Source of the DNA: Acidovorax sp. sif1233 | GTDB lineage: Bacteria > Pseudomonadota > Gammaproteobacteria > Burkholderiales > Burkholderiaceae_C | Length of the DNA: 64,000 nucleotides | Direction of reading: 5' to 3' | Assembly: GCF_019218755.1 (NCBI RefSeq) | Contig: NZ_JAHUWZ010000002.1 | Span: forward strand, 124,001-188,000 | Shown here: one piece after another, positions 57,179-64,000 of the stretch | Position numbering within the stretch: position 1 is the stretch's first letter | How the letters are laid out: every line of letters begins with the position of its first letter | The notes under the pieces: generated by a model | What the model was told of the DNA's origin: nothing | Databases searched by the model: none | What the model saw: only the letters and a program-made list of their open reading frames with translations | Program-made: the position numbers and the translations under genes

Positions 57179-58417
57179 ATGTCTTCCATTCAAAATGTGC
57201 ATGCAACAAGCCCTGCCGCCGGCACGGCCCCGGCGCGGCCGCCTGCCGAGGGCGCGGTGAGCGCGCCGCTCTTGCTGCTGCTGGCCACCACGGCGGGGCT
57301 GAGCGTGGCGTCGCTGTACTACAGCCAGCCCATGCTGGGCGTGCTGGGGCCCGACATGCAGGCCGACAGCCGCGTGGTGGGCCTGGTGCCCACGCTCACC
57401 CAGCTGGGGTATGCGCTGGGCATTCTGCTGCTGGCCCCGCTGGGCGACCGGTATGACCGGCGCCGCATCATCGTCATCAAGTCCATCGCGCTGATGCTGG
57501 CCCTGCTGCTGAGCGGCCTGGCGCCCGGCATGGGCGCGCTGCTGGCGGCCAGCCTGGCCGTGGGCCTGGCGGCCACGGTGGCGCAGGACGTGGTGCCCGC
57601 CGCCGCCACGCTGGTCCCGGCCGCGCAGCGCGGGCGCATGGTGGGCATCGTGATGACCGGGCTGCTGCTGGGCATCTTGCTGTCGCGCGTGGTCAGCGGC
57701 TTCGTGGCGCAGCAGTGGGGCTGGCGCACGGTGTATGTGGCGGCGGCGGTGGCCATTGCGCTGCTGACGGTGGCCGTGTGGCGCGGGCTGCCGCGTTTCG
57801 CGCCCACCACGCAGCTGGGCTATGGGGCGTTGATCGGCTCGATGGTGGCACTGTGGCGCCAGCACGCGGCGCTGCGCCGCGCGGCCTGGGCGCAGGGCCT
57901 GCTGGCCGTGGGCTTCAGCGCCTTCTGGTCCACGCTGGCGGTGATGCTGCACAGCCAGTTCCACCTGGGCACGGCGGCGGCGGGTGCGTTTGGCCTGGCC
58001 GGGGCGGCGGGCGCATTGGCCGCGCCCCTGGCGGGGCGCCTGGCCGACAAGCGCGGGCCCGAGGTCGTGACCCGCTATGGCGCCGGGCTGGCGGCCGCAT
58101 CGTTTGCCGTGATGGCGCTGGCGCCGCTGCTACCGGCACAGGCGCAGCTCGCGTTGATCGTGGCCAGTGCCATCGGTTTTGACTTTGGCGTGCAGGCCAC
58201 GCTGGTGGCGCACCAGACCATCGTGTACGGCATCGACCCCGCCGCGCGCAGCCGGCTCAATGCGCTGCTGTTCACGGGCATGTTCATCGGCATGTCGGCC
58301 GGCGCGGCGCTGGGCAGCCTGGTGCTGGCGCAGTGGGGCTGGCTGGGGGTGGTGGCGCTGGCCACCGTGGGGTCGCTGGCGGCCCTGGGGGCTCGGATGG
58401 TGGGGAGGGCACCCTGA
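57179..58417 (+). CDS. MFS transporter
   Basis: A 412-residue major facilitator with about 12 membrane segments. ASLYYSQPMLGVLGPDM near the first segment and LGDRYDRRRIIVIKSIAL (the loop 2-3 motif) place it with YnfM-like drug or metabolite exporters. A second loop motif GRLADKRGPEV starts the C-terminal half. Divergent LysR gene likely controls it. Substrate unknown. Confidence 0.92.
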   Translation: MSSIQNVHATSPAAGTAPARPPAEGAVSAPLLLLLATTAGLSVASLYYSQPMLGVLGPDMQADSRVVGLVPTLTQLGYALGILLLAPLGDRYDRRRIIVIKSIALMLALLLSGLAPGMGALLAASLAVGLAATVAQDVVPAAATLVPAAQRGRMVGIVMTGLLLGILLSRVVSGFVAQQWGWRTVYVAAAVAIALLTVAVWRGLPRFAPTTQLGYGALIGSMVALWRQHAALRRAAWAQGLLAVGFSAFWSTLAVMLHSQFHLGTAAAGAFGLAGAAGALAAPLAGRLADKRGPEVVTRYGAGLAAASFAVMALAPLLPAQAQLALIVASAIGFDFGVQATLVAHQTIVYGIDPAARSRLNALLFTGMFIGMSAGAALGSLVLAQWGWLGVVALATVGSLAALGARMVGRAP

Positions 58418-58419
58418 TT

Positions 58420-58480
58420 GGAGTGAAAATGGCCCCTTGCGCTTGTTGGACAAGCGCTGGCAGCTATGAAAAAAAGAGCG
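58420..58480 (+). repeat. Family B intergenic repeat, copy B8
   Basis: TTGGAGTGAAAATGGCCCCTTGC, hairpin GCGCTTGttggaCAAGCGC, then TGGCAGCTATGAAAAAAAG. It starts just after the MFS stop and merges with a terminator. Confidence 0.88.
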
Positions 58481-58500
58481 GCCATCGGGCCGCTCTTTTT
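58471..58500. terminator. Bidirectional terminator between convergent genes
   Basis: AAAAAGAGCGGCC-atcg-GGCCGCTCTTTTT, a perfect 13-bp stem with A and T tracts on either side. Confidence 0.88.
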
Positions 58501-58535
58501 CTTTTTCTTGGGGCTGCGTCATCCGGCAGGCTGAC

Positions 58536-59135
58536 TCAGGCCTTTTTCACCTCGATGTGGTAGAGCCCCCAGGGGCACAGGCCAAAGCGCTCTTTCACCG
58601 GCTTGTCCTTGAACGCGGGCAGCACATCGGCGTCGTACACGGCCCACTGGGGGCCCAGGCCGCCCAGGGCCATGGGCTGGCCGTCGATGTGGGTGGCGAC
58701 GATCATGCGGTAGGCCTGCGCATCGGCCATGCTGATGGTGACGTTGTAGCCGTCCACCGCGCGCAGCACCAGCTGCACCGGGCTGCCCGCCGCCACGCCC
58801 GCTGCCGCGAGCACGGTGGTGAGCAGGGGGCCTTTGAGTGTGTGGGGCTTGGCGTCGTACTCCAGCGTGGGTTTGATGGTGACGGCCGCCATGCGCTGCA
58901 GGGCGGCGGCGTCGAACGCGTGCGCCTGGGTGAACTGGATGCCATGCTTGCCCATCATCTGGTCGATGGTGGGGTCCAGCGCGCCACGGTTGGGCTTGGT
59001 GATGGCGCCGCTGATGGTCAGCAGCGCGGGGTTGCCGGCGGCGGCGGGCGGGGCCGCGTGGCTGCTGCCGGTGGCGGTCCACAGCCCTGCCAGTCCCATG
59101 CTGGCCGCGACGAAATGGCGCTTTTGCTTGTTCAT
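58536..59135 (-). CDS. Molybdopterin-dependent oxidoreductase-like secreted protein
   Basis: A 199-residue protein. Signal MNKQKRHFVAASMGLAGLWT with cleavage near SHA-A (about residue 27). The mature part resembles a shortened MoCo-binding domain (PF00174-like): LKGPLLTTVLAAAGV, LRAVDGYNVTISMADA, LGGLGPQWAVYDAD. The single mature Cys (GLCPWGLYHIEV) is not at the sulfite-oxidase Cys place, so cofactor binding is doubtful. Tandem ATGs (59138/59135) follow GAGGAGC. It lies after an SsuA-like gene. Confidence 0.75.
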   Translation of the reverse strand: MNKQKRHFVAASMGLAGLWTATGSSHAAPPAAAGNPALLTISGAITKPNRGALDPTIDQMMGKHGIQFTQAHAFDAAALQRMAAVTIKPTLEYDAKPHTLKGPLLTTVLAAAGVAAGSPVQLVLRAVDGYNVTISMADAQAYRMIVATHIDGQPMALGGLGPQWAVYDADVLPAFKDKPVKERFGLCPWGLYHIEVKKA

Positions 59136-59196
59136 CATGCTCCTCGTTGTGGTTGAGGGGCGCATGGTAAGCGCAAGGCGGGCTGGTGCCACGCAA

Positions 59197-59227
59197 AAAA
59201 TGACCGGCCGGCCGGATGCCGGCCGGT
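59197..59227 (-). terminator. Rho-independent terminator after the orphan SsuA-like gene
   Basis: On the minus strand ACCGGCCGGC-atccg-GCCGGCCGGT, a perfect 10-bp stem, is followed by CATTTTTTGCG, nine bases after the stop at 59236. Confidence 0.85.
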
Positions 59228-59235
59228 GCATTGCC

Positions 59236-60258
59236 TCAGCCCGCCGTGGCCAACCCGGGCGGCTGCAGCACGCTCTTGAAGCTGCGGTCCCACAGCGGCG
59301 CGACCTGCGCGGGGCCGTCCAGCACGCCCAGCTGCAGGAAGGCGTCGGCCACGGCCTGGTGGCCCTTGACCACGCCGTCGTCCACGGGGCGCAGGTCGTA
59401 GTCGGTGCTGCGGTTGTTCCACAGCTCGATCAGGTCGCCCACGGGCACGCGGGTTTCGGCGGACTGGGCGCGGGCGTAGCCGAGGTAGTTGCCATTGGCC
59501 CACAGGTAGGCGCGGCGCAGGCGCTGCAGGTAGTCGCTGATGGCGGCGTGGCGGGCCGGGTCTTCCACCGCGCGCGGGTTGGCGTAGATGGGGAAGTTGC
59601 CCGACAGATACCCCTGGCCCGTCTTGAGCACGCGTGCGCCATAGCGCAGCCGCGCCAGCTGGCCGTTGTAGCCGTAGATGGCCCAGGCATCCAGGTCGCC
59701 CCGGTCGAAGGCCGACAGCCCATCGGCCGGCGTGAGGTTGATGGCGCTGATGTCGGCGAACGACAGGCCCGCCTCGGCCAGTTGCCGGCTCAGGTAGTAG
59801 TGCGAGGTGGTTGCGCGCACGTAGCCCACGCGCTTGCCCTTGAGGTCCGCGATGCGCTGGACGGGCGCGTCCTTGCGGGCCAGCGTGACCTGGTTGTGGA
59901 GGTCTTCGCGCACCACCGCGATGAAGCGCACCTGCGCCTTCTGGCGCGCGGCGAACAGGGCCGGGATCTCGCTGCCCGAGCCCAGGTCCAGCGCGTCGCC
60001 GTTCAGGGCCTCGATGTGCAGCACGCCGTTGTTCAGCTCGCGCCATTCGATGCGGTAGGGCGTGTGGCCCTGGCCGGACGCGGCGATGAGGGCGCGCCAC
60101 AGGCCCTTGTAGGTGCCGATGCGCAGGGTCACCTTGGAGAGGTCGGGTGCGGGTGGCGTGGCCAGCGCGGGCACGCCCGCCGTGGCGACCCAGGCGGCGG
60201 CGCCCAGGCCGGCCTGGATGAGTTGGCGGCGGTTCAGGGGTTGGGGTGTGTGGGGCAT
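59236..60258 (-). CDS. Orphan SsuA-like ABC binding protein
   Basis: A 340-residue periplasmic protein. Signal with Arg pair (LNRRQLIQAGLGAAAWVATA), cleavage near ALATP. Mature part: TLRIGTYKGLWRALIAASGQ, LNGDALDLGSGSEIPALFAA, ADLKGKRVGYVRATTSHYYL, DAWAIYGYNGQLARLRYG. No permease or ATPase adjacent; a strong terminator separates it from the downstream MoCo-like gene. This is the sixth SsuA/NMT1-type binding protein in the window. Confidence 0.88.
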   Translation of the reverse strand: MPHTPQPLNRRQLIQAGLGAAAWVATAGVPALATPPAPDLSKVTLRIGTYKGLWRALIAASGQGHTPYRIEWRELNNGVLHIEALNGDALDLGSGSEIPALFAARQKAQVRFIAVVREDLHNQVTLARKDAPVQRIADLKGKRVGYVRATTSHYYLSRQLAEAGLSFADISAINLTPADGLSAFDRGDLDAWAIYGYNGQLARLRYGARVLKTGQGYLSGNFPIYANPRAVEDPARHAAISDYLQRLRRAYLWANGNYLGYARAQSAETRVPVGDLIELWNNRSTDYDLRPVDDGVVKGHQAVADAFLQLGVLDGPAQVAPLWDRSFKSVLQPPGLATAG

Positions 60259-60735
60259 GGCGGGCAGGTTCGTGGAGCAATGGGACAGGCCGCGAGGTTC
60301 CGACAAGCGCTACGGCTGCGCAAAGACCATTGCGTAGCATCGATATGCGCTAAATGCGGCACCCGCAAGGGTCCCCGGCAAACAGGCTTCCGCGAAACTG
60401 CGGATGCCCCAATGAACCGGAGCCTCCGTCCCCGCAGAGGAGTGCGCACGGGGCACCGGTAACCAGAAGCATCCTGGTGCGATGCCAATGAAATTGACGG
60501 GCTGCGTCCAAAGGGGTCTGGGCGTACGATGGATGGCCGCTGGCGTTGTAGCAATATCCTGCAGCTCTCCGTCCCGGGGAGCCGGGGCTTCGTGTTTTTT
60601 CACTCCCACTTTAATGTGCGTGAGAAATACAGGGCATTAACGAAAGACGAGAATTTCTCCGATAGAGATTAATCCGATCAAGAGCGTGGCTGGCAACGGC
60701 CTCGTTGTTATTTTTCGCAGCTTCATCCTTTTGTA
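60259..60735. other. 477-base gene-free junction before the polysaccharide genes
   Basis: The left part is GC-rich with several short hairpins (for example CCGC-GAAACT-GCGG at about 60390-60403). At 60564-60600 GCTCTCC-gtccc-GGGGAGC is followed after 12 bases by TTTTTT, a possible weak terminator. From about 60600 the sequence becomes AT-rich, and this is probably the wecB promoter region. I saw no RNA family, integrase or att duplication. Confidence 0.5.
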
Positions 60736-61881
60736 ATGTACTTGTCCAACAGAATAAAAATAATTTGCGTAGTTGGCACCAGGCCAGAGGCCATTAAAAT
60801 GGCACCGCTGATTATCGCATTGCGTAGCACCAGCTGGGCATCAGTGCGAATTGTTTCGACAGGACAGCATCCTGTTCTGGTCGAGAAGATGCTTTCTCAT
60901 TTTTCGCTGGCTCCAGATATCATTTGTGAGGTGATGGCGCCAAACCAAAGCCTGTCGAAACTGACGATTCGGTTGCTTGGTGAACTGGATCGTTGTTTTC
61001 AGGCTGAAAAACCGGATATTGTGATTGGGCAAGGGGACACAACATCCGTAATGGCTGCAGCGCTTGCTGCATTCTATCTTCGCATTCCATTTGCGCACGT
61101 GGAGGCGGGCTTGCGAACCAGGGACTATGACAATCCATTTCCAGAAGAAATGAACCGTGTTGTGGTTGGAAATATGGCTCGGTGGCATTTTGCACCAACG
61201 GATATTGCTCGAAATAATCTCATTGAGGAAGGAAAAGCCGCCGATACCATTCATGTAACTGGTAATACGGTTGTTGATGCATTGCTCTATACTGCAGATC
61301 TTTGTCCATCACCGGTATCATCGGAATTTAAAAAATCCAGAATGATACTGTTTACCGCACATAGAAGGGAGAATATCGGGGAACCTTTTTTTGAAATATG
61401 CCGAGCGGCAAGACATCTGGCTGATGTGCGGAATGACATCTTTATTCTCTTTCCGGTTCACCCGAATCCTGCCATAAAAAATGCAGCATATGAATATCTT
61501 TCGGATCATCCTAGGATTCACCTTGTCCCGCCGCTTGATTATGTGGATTTCGTTGCGGCCATGAAATCTGCATTTTTCATACTGACTGACTCTGGTGGAG
61601 TCCAGGAAGAGGCGCCATCATTGGGAAAGCCTGTGCTTGTTTTGCGCAATGAAACTGAAAGACCCGAAGGCATAGACGCTGGGGTGACGAAGCTGGTAGG
61701 GTGTGATTTTGACTCCATTGTCAACTCATCGTTGCAGCTGCTTGATGATGATGCTCTCTATCAATCATTTTCATCGCGAAACTCCCCTTACGGCGATGGC
61801 CGTGCATCCGCAAGAATTGTGGATATATTGCAAGAGGCATTGACCAAAAGTAGCTATGCGCATTCTTCTGATCGCCTATGA
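60736..61881 (+). CDS. wecB: UDP-N-acetylglucosamine 2-epimerase (non-hydrolysing)
   Basis: A 381-residue cytosolic enzyme that interconverts UDP-GlcNAc and UDP-ManNAc for surface polysaccharides. Motifs: VVGTRPEAIKMAPLI, GQGDTTSVMAAALAA, HVEAGLRTRDYDNPFPEEMN, TAHRRENIGEPF and LTDSGGVQEEAPSLGKPVLV, all in family order. Base composition is far lower in GC than the genes to the left. No good Shine-Dalgarno precedes the ATG. Its 3' end overlaps the next gene by 26 bases. Confidence 0.95.
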   Translation: MYLSNRIKIICVVGTRPEAIKMAPLIIALRSTSWASVRIVSTGQHPVLVEKMLSHFSLAPDIICEVMAPNQSLSKLTIRLLGELDRCFQAEKPDIVIGQGDTTSVMAAALAAFYLRIPFAHVEAGLRTRDYDNPFPEEMNRVVVGNMARWHFAPTDIARNNLIEEGKAADTIHVTGNTVVDALLYTADLCPSPVSSEFKKSRMILFTAHRRENIGEPFFEICRAARHLADVRNDIFILFPVHPNPAIKNAAYEYLSDHPRIHLVPPLDYVDFVAAMKSAFFILTDSGGVQEEAPSLGKPVLVLRNETERPEGIDAGVTKLVGCDFDSIVNSSLQLLDDDALYQSFSSRNSPYGDGRASARIVDILQEALTKSSYAHSSDRL

Positions 61882-63181
61882 GTTTCCTCCCATCGTCTCA
61901 GCACAGTCACTACGATGGTTCTATCTGGCGAATGAACTGGCAAGGCTCGGCGTAGAAGTGCATGTACTTTGTCCCGATATGCCCGCATTGCCACCCTTTC
62001 ACCAGGATTTTGCGCCTGGAGTGATCATCCACCGGGTTTGGCCTGGGCCGTATGTTGGCTTTTCGCAGAGTGCCTATTTATATATATCCAGGCGATCACA
62101 AGGTGCTGGTGTTGTGGGCCCCATTGGCGGTGACTCCATTTGGCTAAAAATGCATCGCTGGGGGCGTCGTGCACTCGATCAGATCATATTTCCTGATCTG
62201 CGTACCGAATGGGTACCCACCGCATCTTTGCGTTTGATTCACTTGCTCAGAACGACGAAATTCAGTGCAATCGTGGCTTCCCATGAGCCCGGGGCCGACC
62301 TTCTTCTCGGCCTCCTGGCCAAACGGATCTTTCGAATTCCACTCATCATCGATCTTGCTGACCCGGTCGTTGCTCCTTATACGCCGCGCTGGCGTCAGCG
62401 AATTGATCTGGCCTTTGAGGCAAAAATTATCACCCATGCTGATGCGATGGTGGTGACGACAACGGCTGTTGTTGATCTTTTGAGAAAGCGCCATGACCTG
62501 CATGATGTTGACGGAAAATTCACATGCATCGCGCAGGGGTTTCCAAGCAAAAATAGTGAATTTATTGAAAACCGCGATCGATCGAAGTCTCTACGCCTTG
62601 TATATACCGGGAATTTTTACGCAGATTTCCGTTCGCCCGCCGAGCTGGCAATAGCGTTGCGATCGCTTCGTGATTTGGATATCTCAGTCGAATTTTACGG
62701 AAATCACGTTGCGTATCAATCACTGTTCGACGGTATTCCAGGCATCAAATTTCATGGGGTTGCCGATCATGGGAAATGCATTTGGGCACAGCAGAATTGC
62801 AATGTGCTGCTTAGCATTGGCAATAGCCAGCCGTTCCAGATTCCAGGAAAGATTTATGAATATCTTGGTGCAGGCACTCCTATATTGCATATTTCCAGTG
62901 CGGCCACGGATGAGGCCGGAGCGCTGATCATGCGAGTCTGCGCGGGATGGGTTATCCAGAACAATGCAGCTTCAATTGAGCGTACCCTTCGCGAAATTCA
63001 TGCGTGCTGGTTGGGCGGGGCCCTGGAATCGATGTTTTTGCGGAATGAGAGTGCCATTGCCGAGTTTGCGTGGAGCAAGAGAGCAATTCATTACAAGGAG
63101 GTGATCCATAGAATTTTAGAAACCTCAAAAAATACCGGATTGGCAGATGATTCGGAACAAAAAAAGAAAAAGGAAATGTAG
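61856..63181 (+). CDS. Glycosyltransferase family 4-like protein
   Basis: A 441-residue GT-B-fold glycosyltransferase. It starts MRILLIAYEFPPIVSAQSLR, the N-terminal pattern of group 1/4 transferases. The C-terminal domain has LRLVYTGNFYADFRSPAELA and FQIPGKIYEYLGAGTPILHI, where the E of KIYEYLG is the usual nucleotide-sugar contact. Lys-rich tail (EQKKKKEM). Donor and acceptor unknown. It overlaps wecB and is two bases before the next gene. Confidence 0.88.
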   Translation: MRILLIAYEFPPIVSAQSLRWFYLANELARLGVEVHVLCPDMPALPPFHQDFAPGVIIHRVWPGPYVGFSQSAYLYISRRSQGAGVVGPIGGDSIWLKMHRWGRRALDQIIFPDLRTEWVPTASLRLIHLLRTTKFSAIVASHEPGADLLLGLLAKRIFRIPLIIDLADPVVAPYTPRWRQRIDLAFEAKIITHADAMVVTTTAVVDLLRKRHDLHDVDGKFTCIAQGFPSKNSEFIENRDRSKSLRLVYTGNFYADFRSPAELAIALRSLRDLDISVEFYGNHVAYQSLFDGIPGIKFHGVADHGKCIWAQQNCNVLLSIGNSQPFQIPGKIYEYLGAGTPILHISSAATDEAGALIMRVCAGWVIQNNAASIERTLREIHACWLGGALESMFLRNESAIAEFAWSKRAIHYKEVIHRILETSKNTGLADDSEQKKKKEM

Positions 63182-63183
63182 CT

Positions 63184-64000
63184 ATGCGCATAGCCGTGGA
63201 CATCAGCATGCTTGAAATACCCGGTTCAGGTATTGCGAGGTACATAAAATGCCTGCTGCCGTTGATGATTGAGCAGAGTCAAGGCCGGCATCACTGGTTG
63301 CTCTATGGAAGGGTTTGTCCAGCGGCTCATTATGTCCAGCTGCCGAATGTGACTTGTCGATCCGATTACTTTCCCCGTGATGTCGGAAGGATCGCCAGTC
63401 TGTTCTTCTCGCAAGTCATTTGGGGGAGCATTGATCAGCCCGATGTCTACTGGAGTCCCGCGCATAGATTGCCGTGGTCGTTACCACGAAAAACAGCCAC
63501 AACAGTGACCGTTCATGATCTTTGCTGGCTGAAGCAGCCAGAAACAATGCGCCGCGTCACGTACTGCCTGGACCGCTTCTTCATGCCTCGAAGCCTTGCG
63601 GCCGCTCAACAGATCATCGCGATCTCGGAATCAACGGCGGAGGATATCAAACGGTATTTTGGGGAATCGGTCCGGAAAAAAGTGTCAGTTGCAACCGAAG
63701 GCGGGGCGCATATGCCACCCCCATTGCCGCTCGTTCATTTAAGGAGCTTGGGTATTGAAAGGCCATATGTACTGTTTGTGGGCAGCTTCGAGCCCCGAAA
63801 GAATTTGGCAAGATTGCTGCAGGCTTTTCAACGCATGATCGACCGTACGAAGGCCAAAATTCTTTTGGTGCTGGTGGGGGCTGCGAGCTGGGGCCGAAAT
63901 TCCGTGAAGAATGATATTGAAGCCCTGGGGATCAGGGACAAGGTGGTCATCCTGCAAAATGTTGATGATCAGGTTCTGTCAACACTGTATCGGCATGCGC
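63184..64000 (+). CDS. Glycosyltransferase family 4-like protein, cut by the window end
   Basis: An open frame of 272 codons without stop to the window edge. It begins MRIAVDISMLEIPGSGIARY, typical of mannosyl/rhamnosyltransferases of the WbaZ/MtfB kind. TVHDLCWL, IIAISESTAEDIKRYFG and VLFVGSFEPRKNLARLLQAF are characteristic GT4 blocks. It follows the previous stop by two bases, so it is in the same operon. The C-terminal third is missing here. Confidence 0.88.
   Translation, partial: MRIAVDISMLEIPGSGIARYIKCLLPLMIEQSQGRHHWLLYGRVCPAAHYVQLPNVTCRSDYFPRDVGRIASLFFSQVIWGSIDQPDVYWSPAHRLPWSLPRKTATTVTVHDLCWLKQPETMRRVTYCLDRFFMPRSLAAAQQIIAISESTAEDIKRYFGESVRKKVSVATEGGAHMPPPLPLVHLRSLGIERPYVLFVGSFEPRKNLARLLQAFQRMIDRTKAKILLVLVGAASWGRNSVKNDIEALGIRDKVVILQNVDDQVLSTLYRHA

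Noticed and set aside
60330..60475. Possible c-di-GMP (GEMM-I) riboswitch before the polysaccharide genes
   Set aside because: GGCAAAC and a GAAA-containing loop are present, but the conserved GCAAAGCC and receptor parts are missing and the distance to wecB is large.
1..64000. CRISPR arrays, rRNA, tRNA genes, insertion sequences
   Set aside because: I looked for regular spaced repeats, tRNA-like cloverleafs and transposase ORFs with terminal repeats and saw none; the dispersed repeats are single, irregularly spaced and intergenic.

Overview
The window is about 64 kb of high-GC DNA. Gene content, codon use and intergenic repeats suggest a betaproteobacterium of the Comamonadaceae, probably close to Acidovorax (inference; no 16S is present). 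From about 60.6 kb onward the base composition drops sharply and the genes become surface-polysaccharide genes, so the right end looks like a horizontally acquired island.

Layout. (1) 0.3-0.6 kb: yggX, followed by a duplicated remnant of its own 3' end. (2) 0.7-14.3 kb: an organosulfur region with a sulfate-binding protein gene, ssuE, three different SsuA-type binding proteins, a 73-codon ORF, ssuD, a VOC protein, ssuC, ssuB and ssuF (molbindin). Then come a TetR regulator with an MDR oxidoreductase and an SDR, a second nearly identical molbindin, and a CysB-family regulator. (3) 14.4-18.2 kb: a lipoprotein with a candidate FNR-type box, and a two-gene unit (an MmcB-like PD-(D/E)XK nuclease and a RecB/Cas4-like-nuclease/DinG-type helicase fusion) behind a candidate LexA box. 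(4) 18.3-38.4 kb: a galactose/arabinose locus. One long minus-strand unit runs from an aldehyde dehydrogenase through ytfQ, chvE, gguA, gguB, ytfR, ytfT, yjfF, L-arabonate dehydratase, 2-keto-3-deoxy-arabonate dehydratase, dgoK and dgoA to dgoD. A divergent GbpR-like regulator, a sugar dehydrogenase, a lactonase and a mutarotase accompany it. Together they predict oxidative (De Ley-Doudoroff plus alpha-ketoglutarate-forming) catabolism of D-galactose and L-arabinose with shared first steps. (5) 38.4-45.2 kb: a thiol/sulfur locus: cysteine dioxygenase family protein, four-domain rhodanese, ABC transporter, membrane cytochrome c. (6) 45.3-60.3 kb: mixed accessory genes: VOC protein, glycine-zipper protein, Bug-type binding protein with acyl-CoA dehydrogenase and CoA ligase, DUF1801, GrpB family, three LysR regulators or regulator pairs, an SsuD-like monooxygenase with an orphan binding protein, a DHFR-family gene behind a relic integron attC site, an MFS transporter, a MoCo-domain protein and another orphan SsuA-like protein. 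(7) 60.7-64 kb: wecB and two glycosyltransferases, the last cut by the window end.

The strongest structural signals not explained by genes are two dispersed intergenic repeat families. Family A (ten copies, about 60-135 bp) starts with CCCCCTGAG and sits directly after stop codons, oriented with the upstream gene wherever that gene is visible. It supplies the actual stop codon of two genes and adds a 40-residue tail to GguA. Family B (seven copies) is built on a GCGCTT...AAGCGC hairpin with compensatory changes, and two copies run into Rho-independent terminators. Other regulatory signals include a pair of identical-arm operators (ATGATG-N2-CATCAT) at the tetR gene and its downstream MDR gene, a LysR-type T-N11-A dyad before the sulfate-binding protein gene, and a long hairpin between chvE and gguA.
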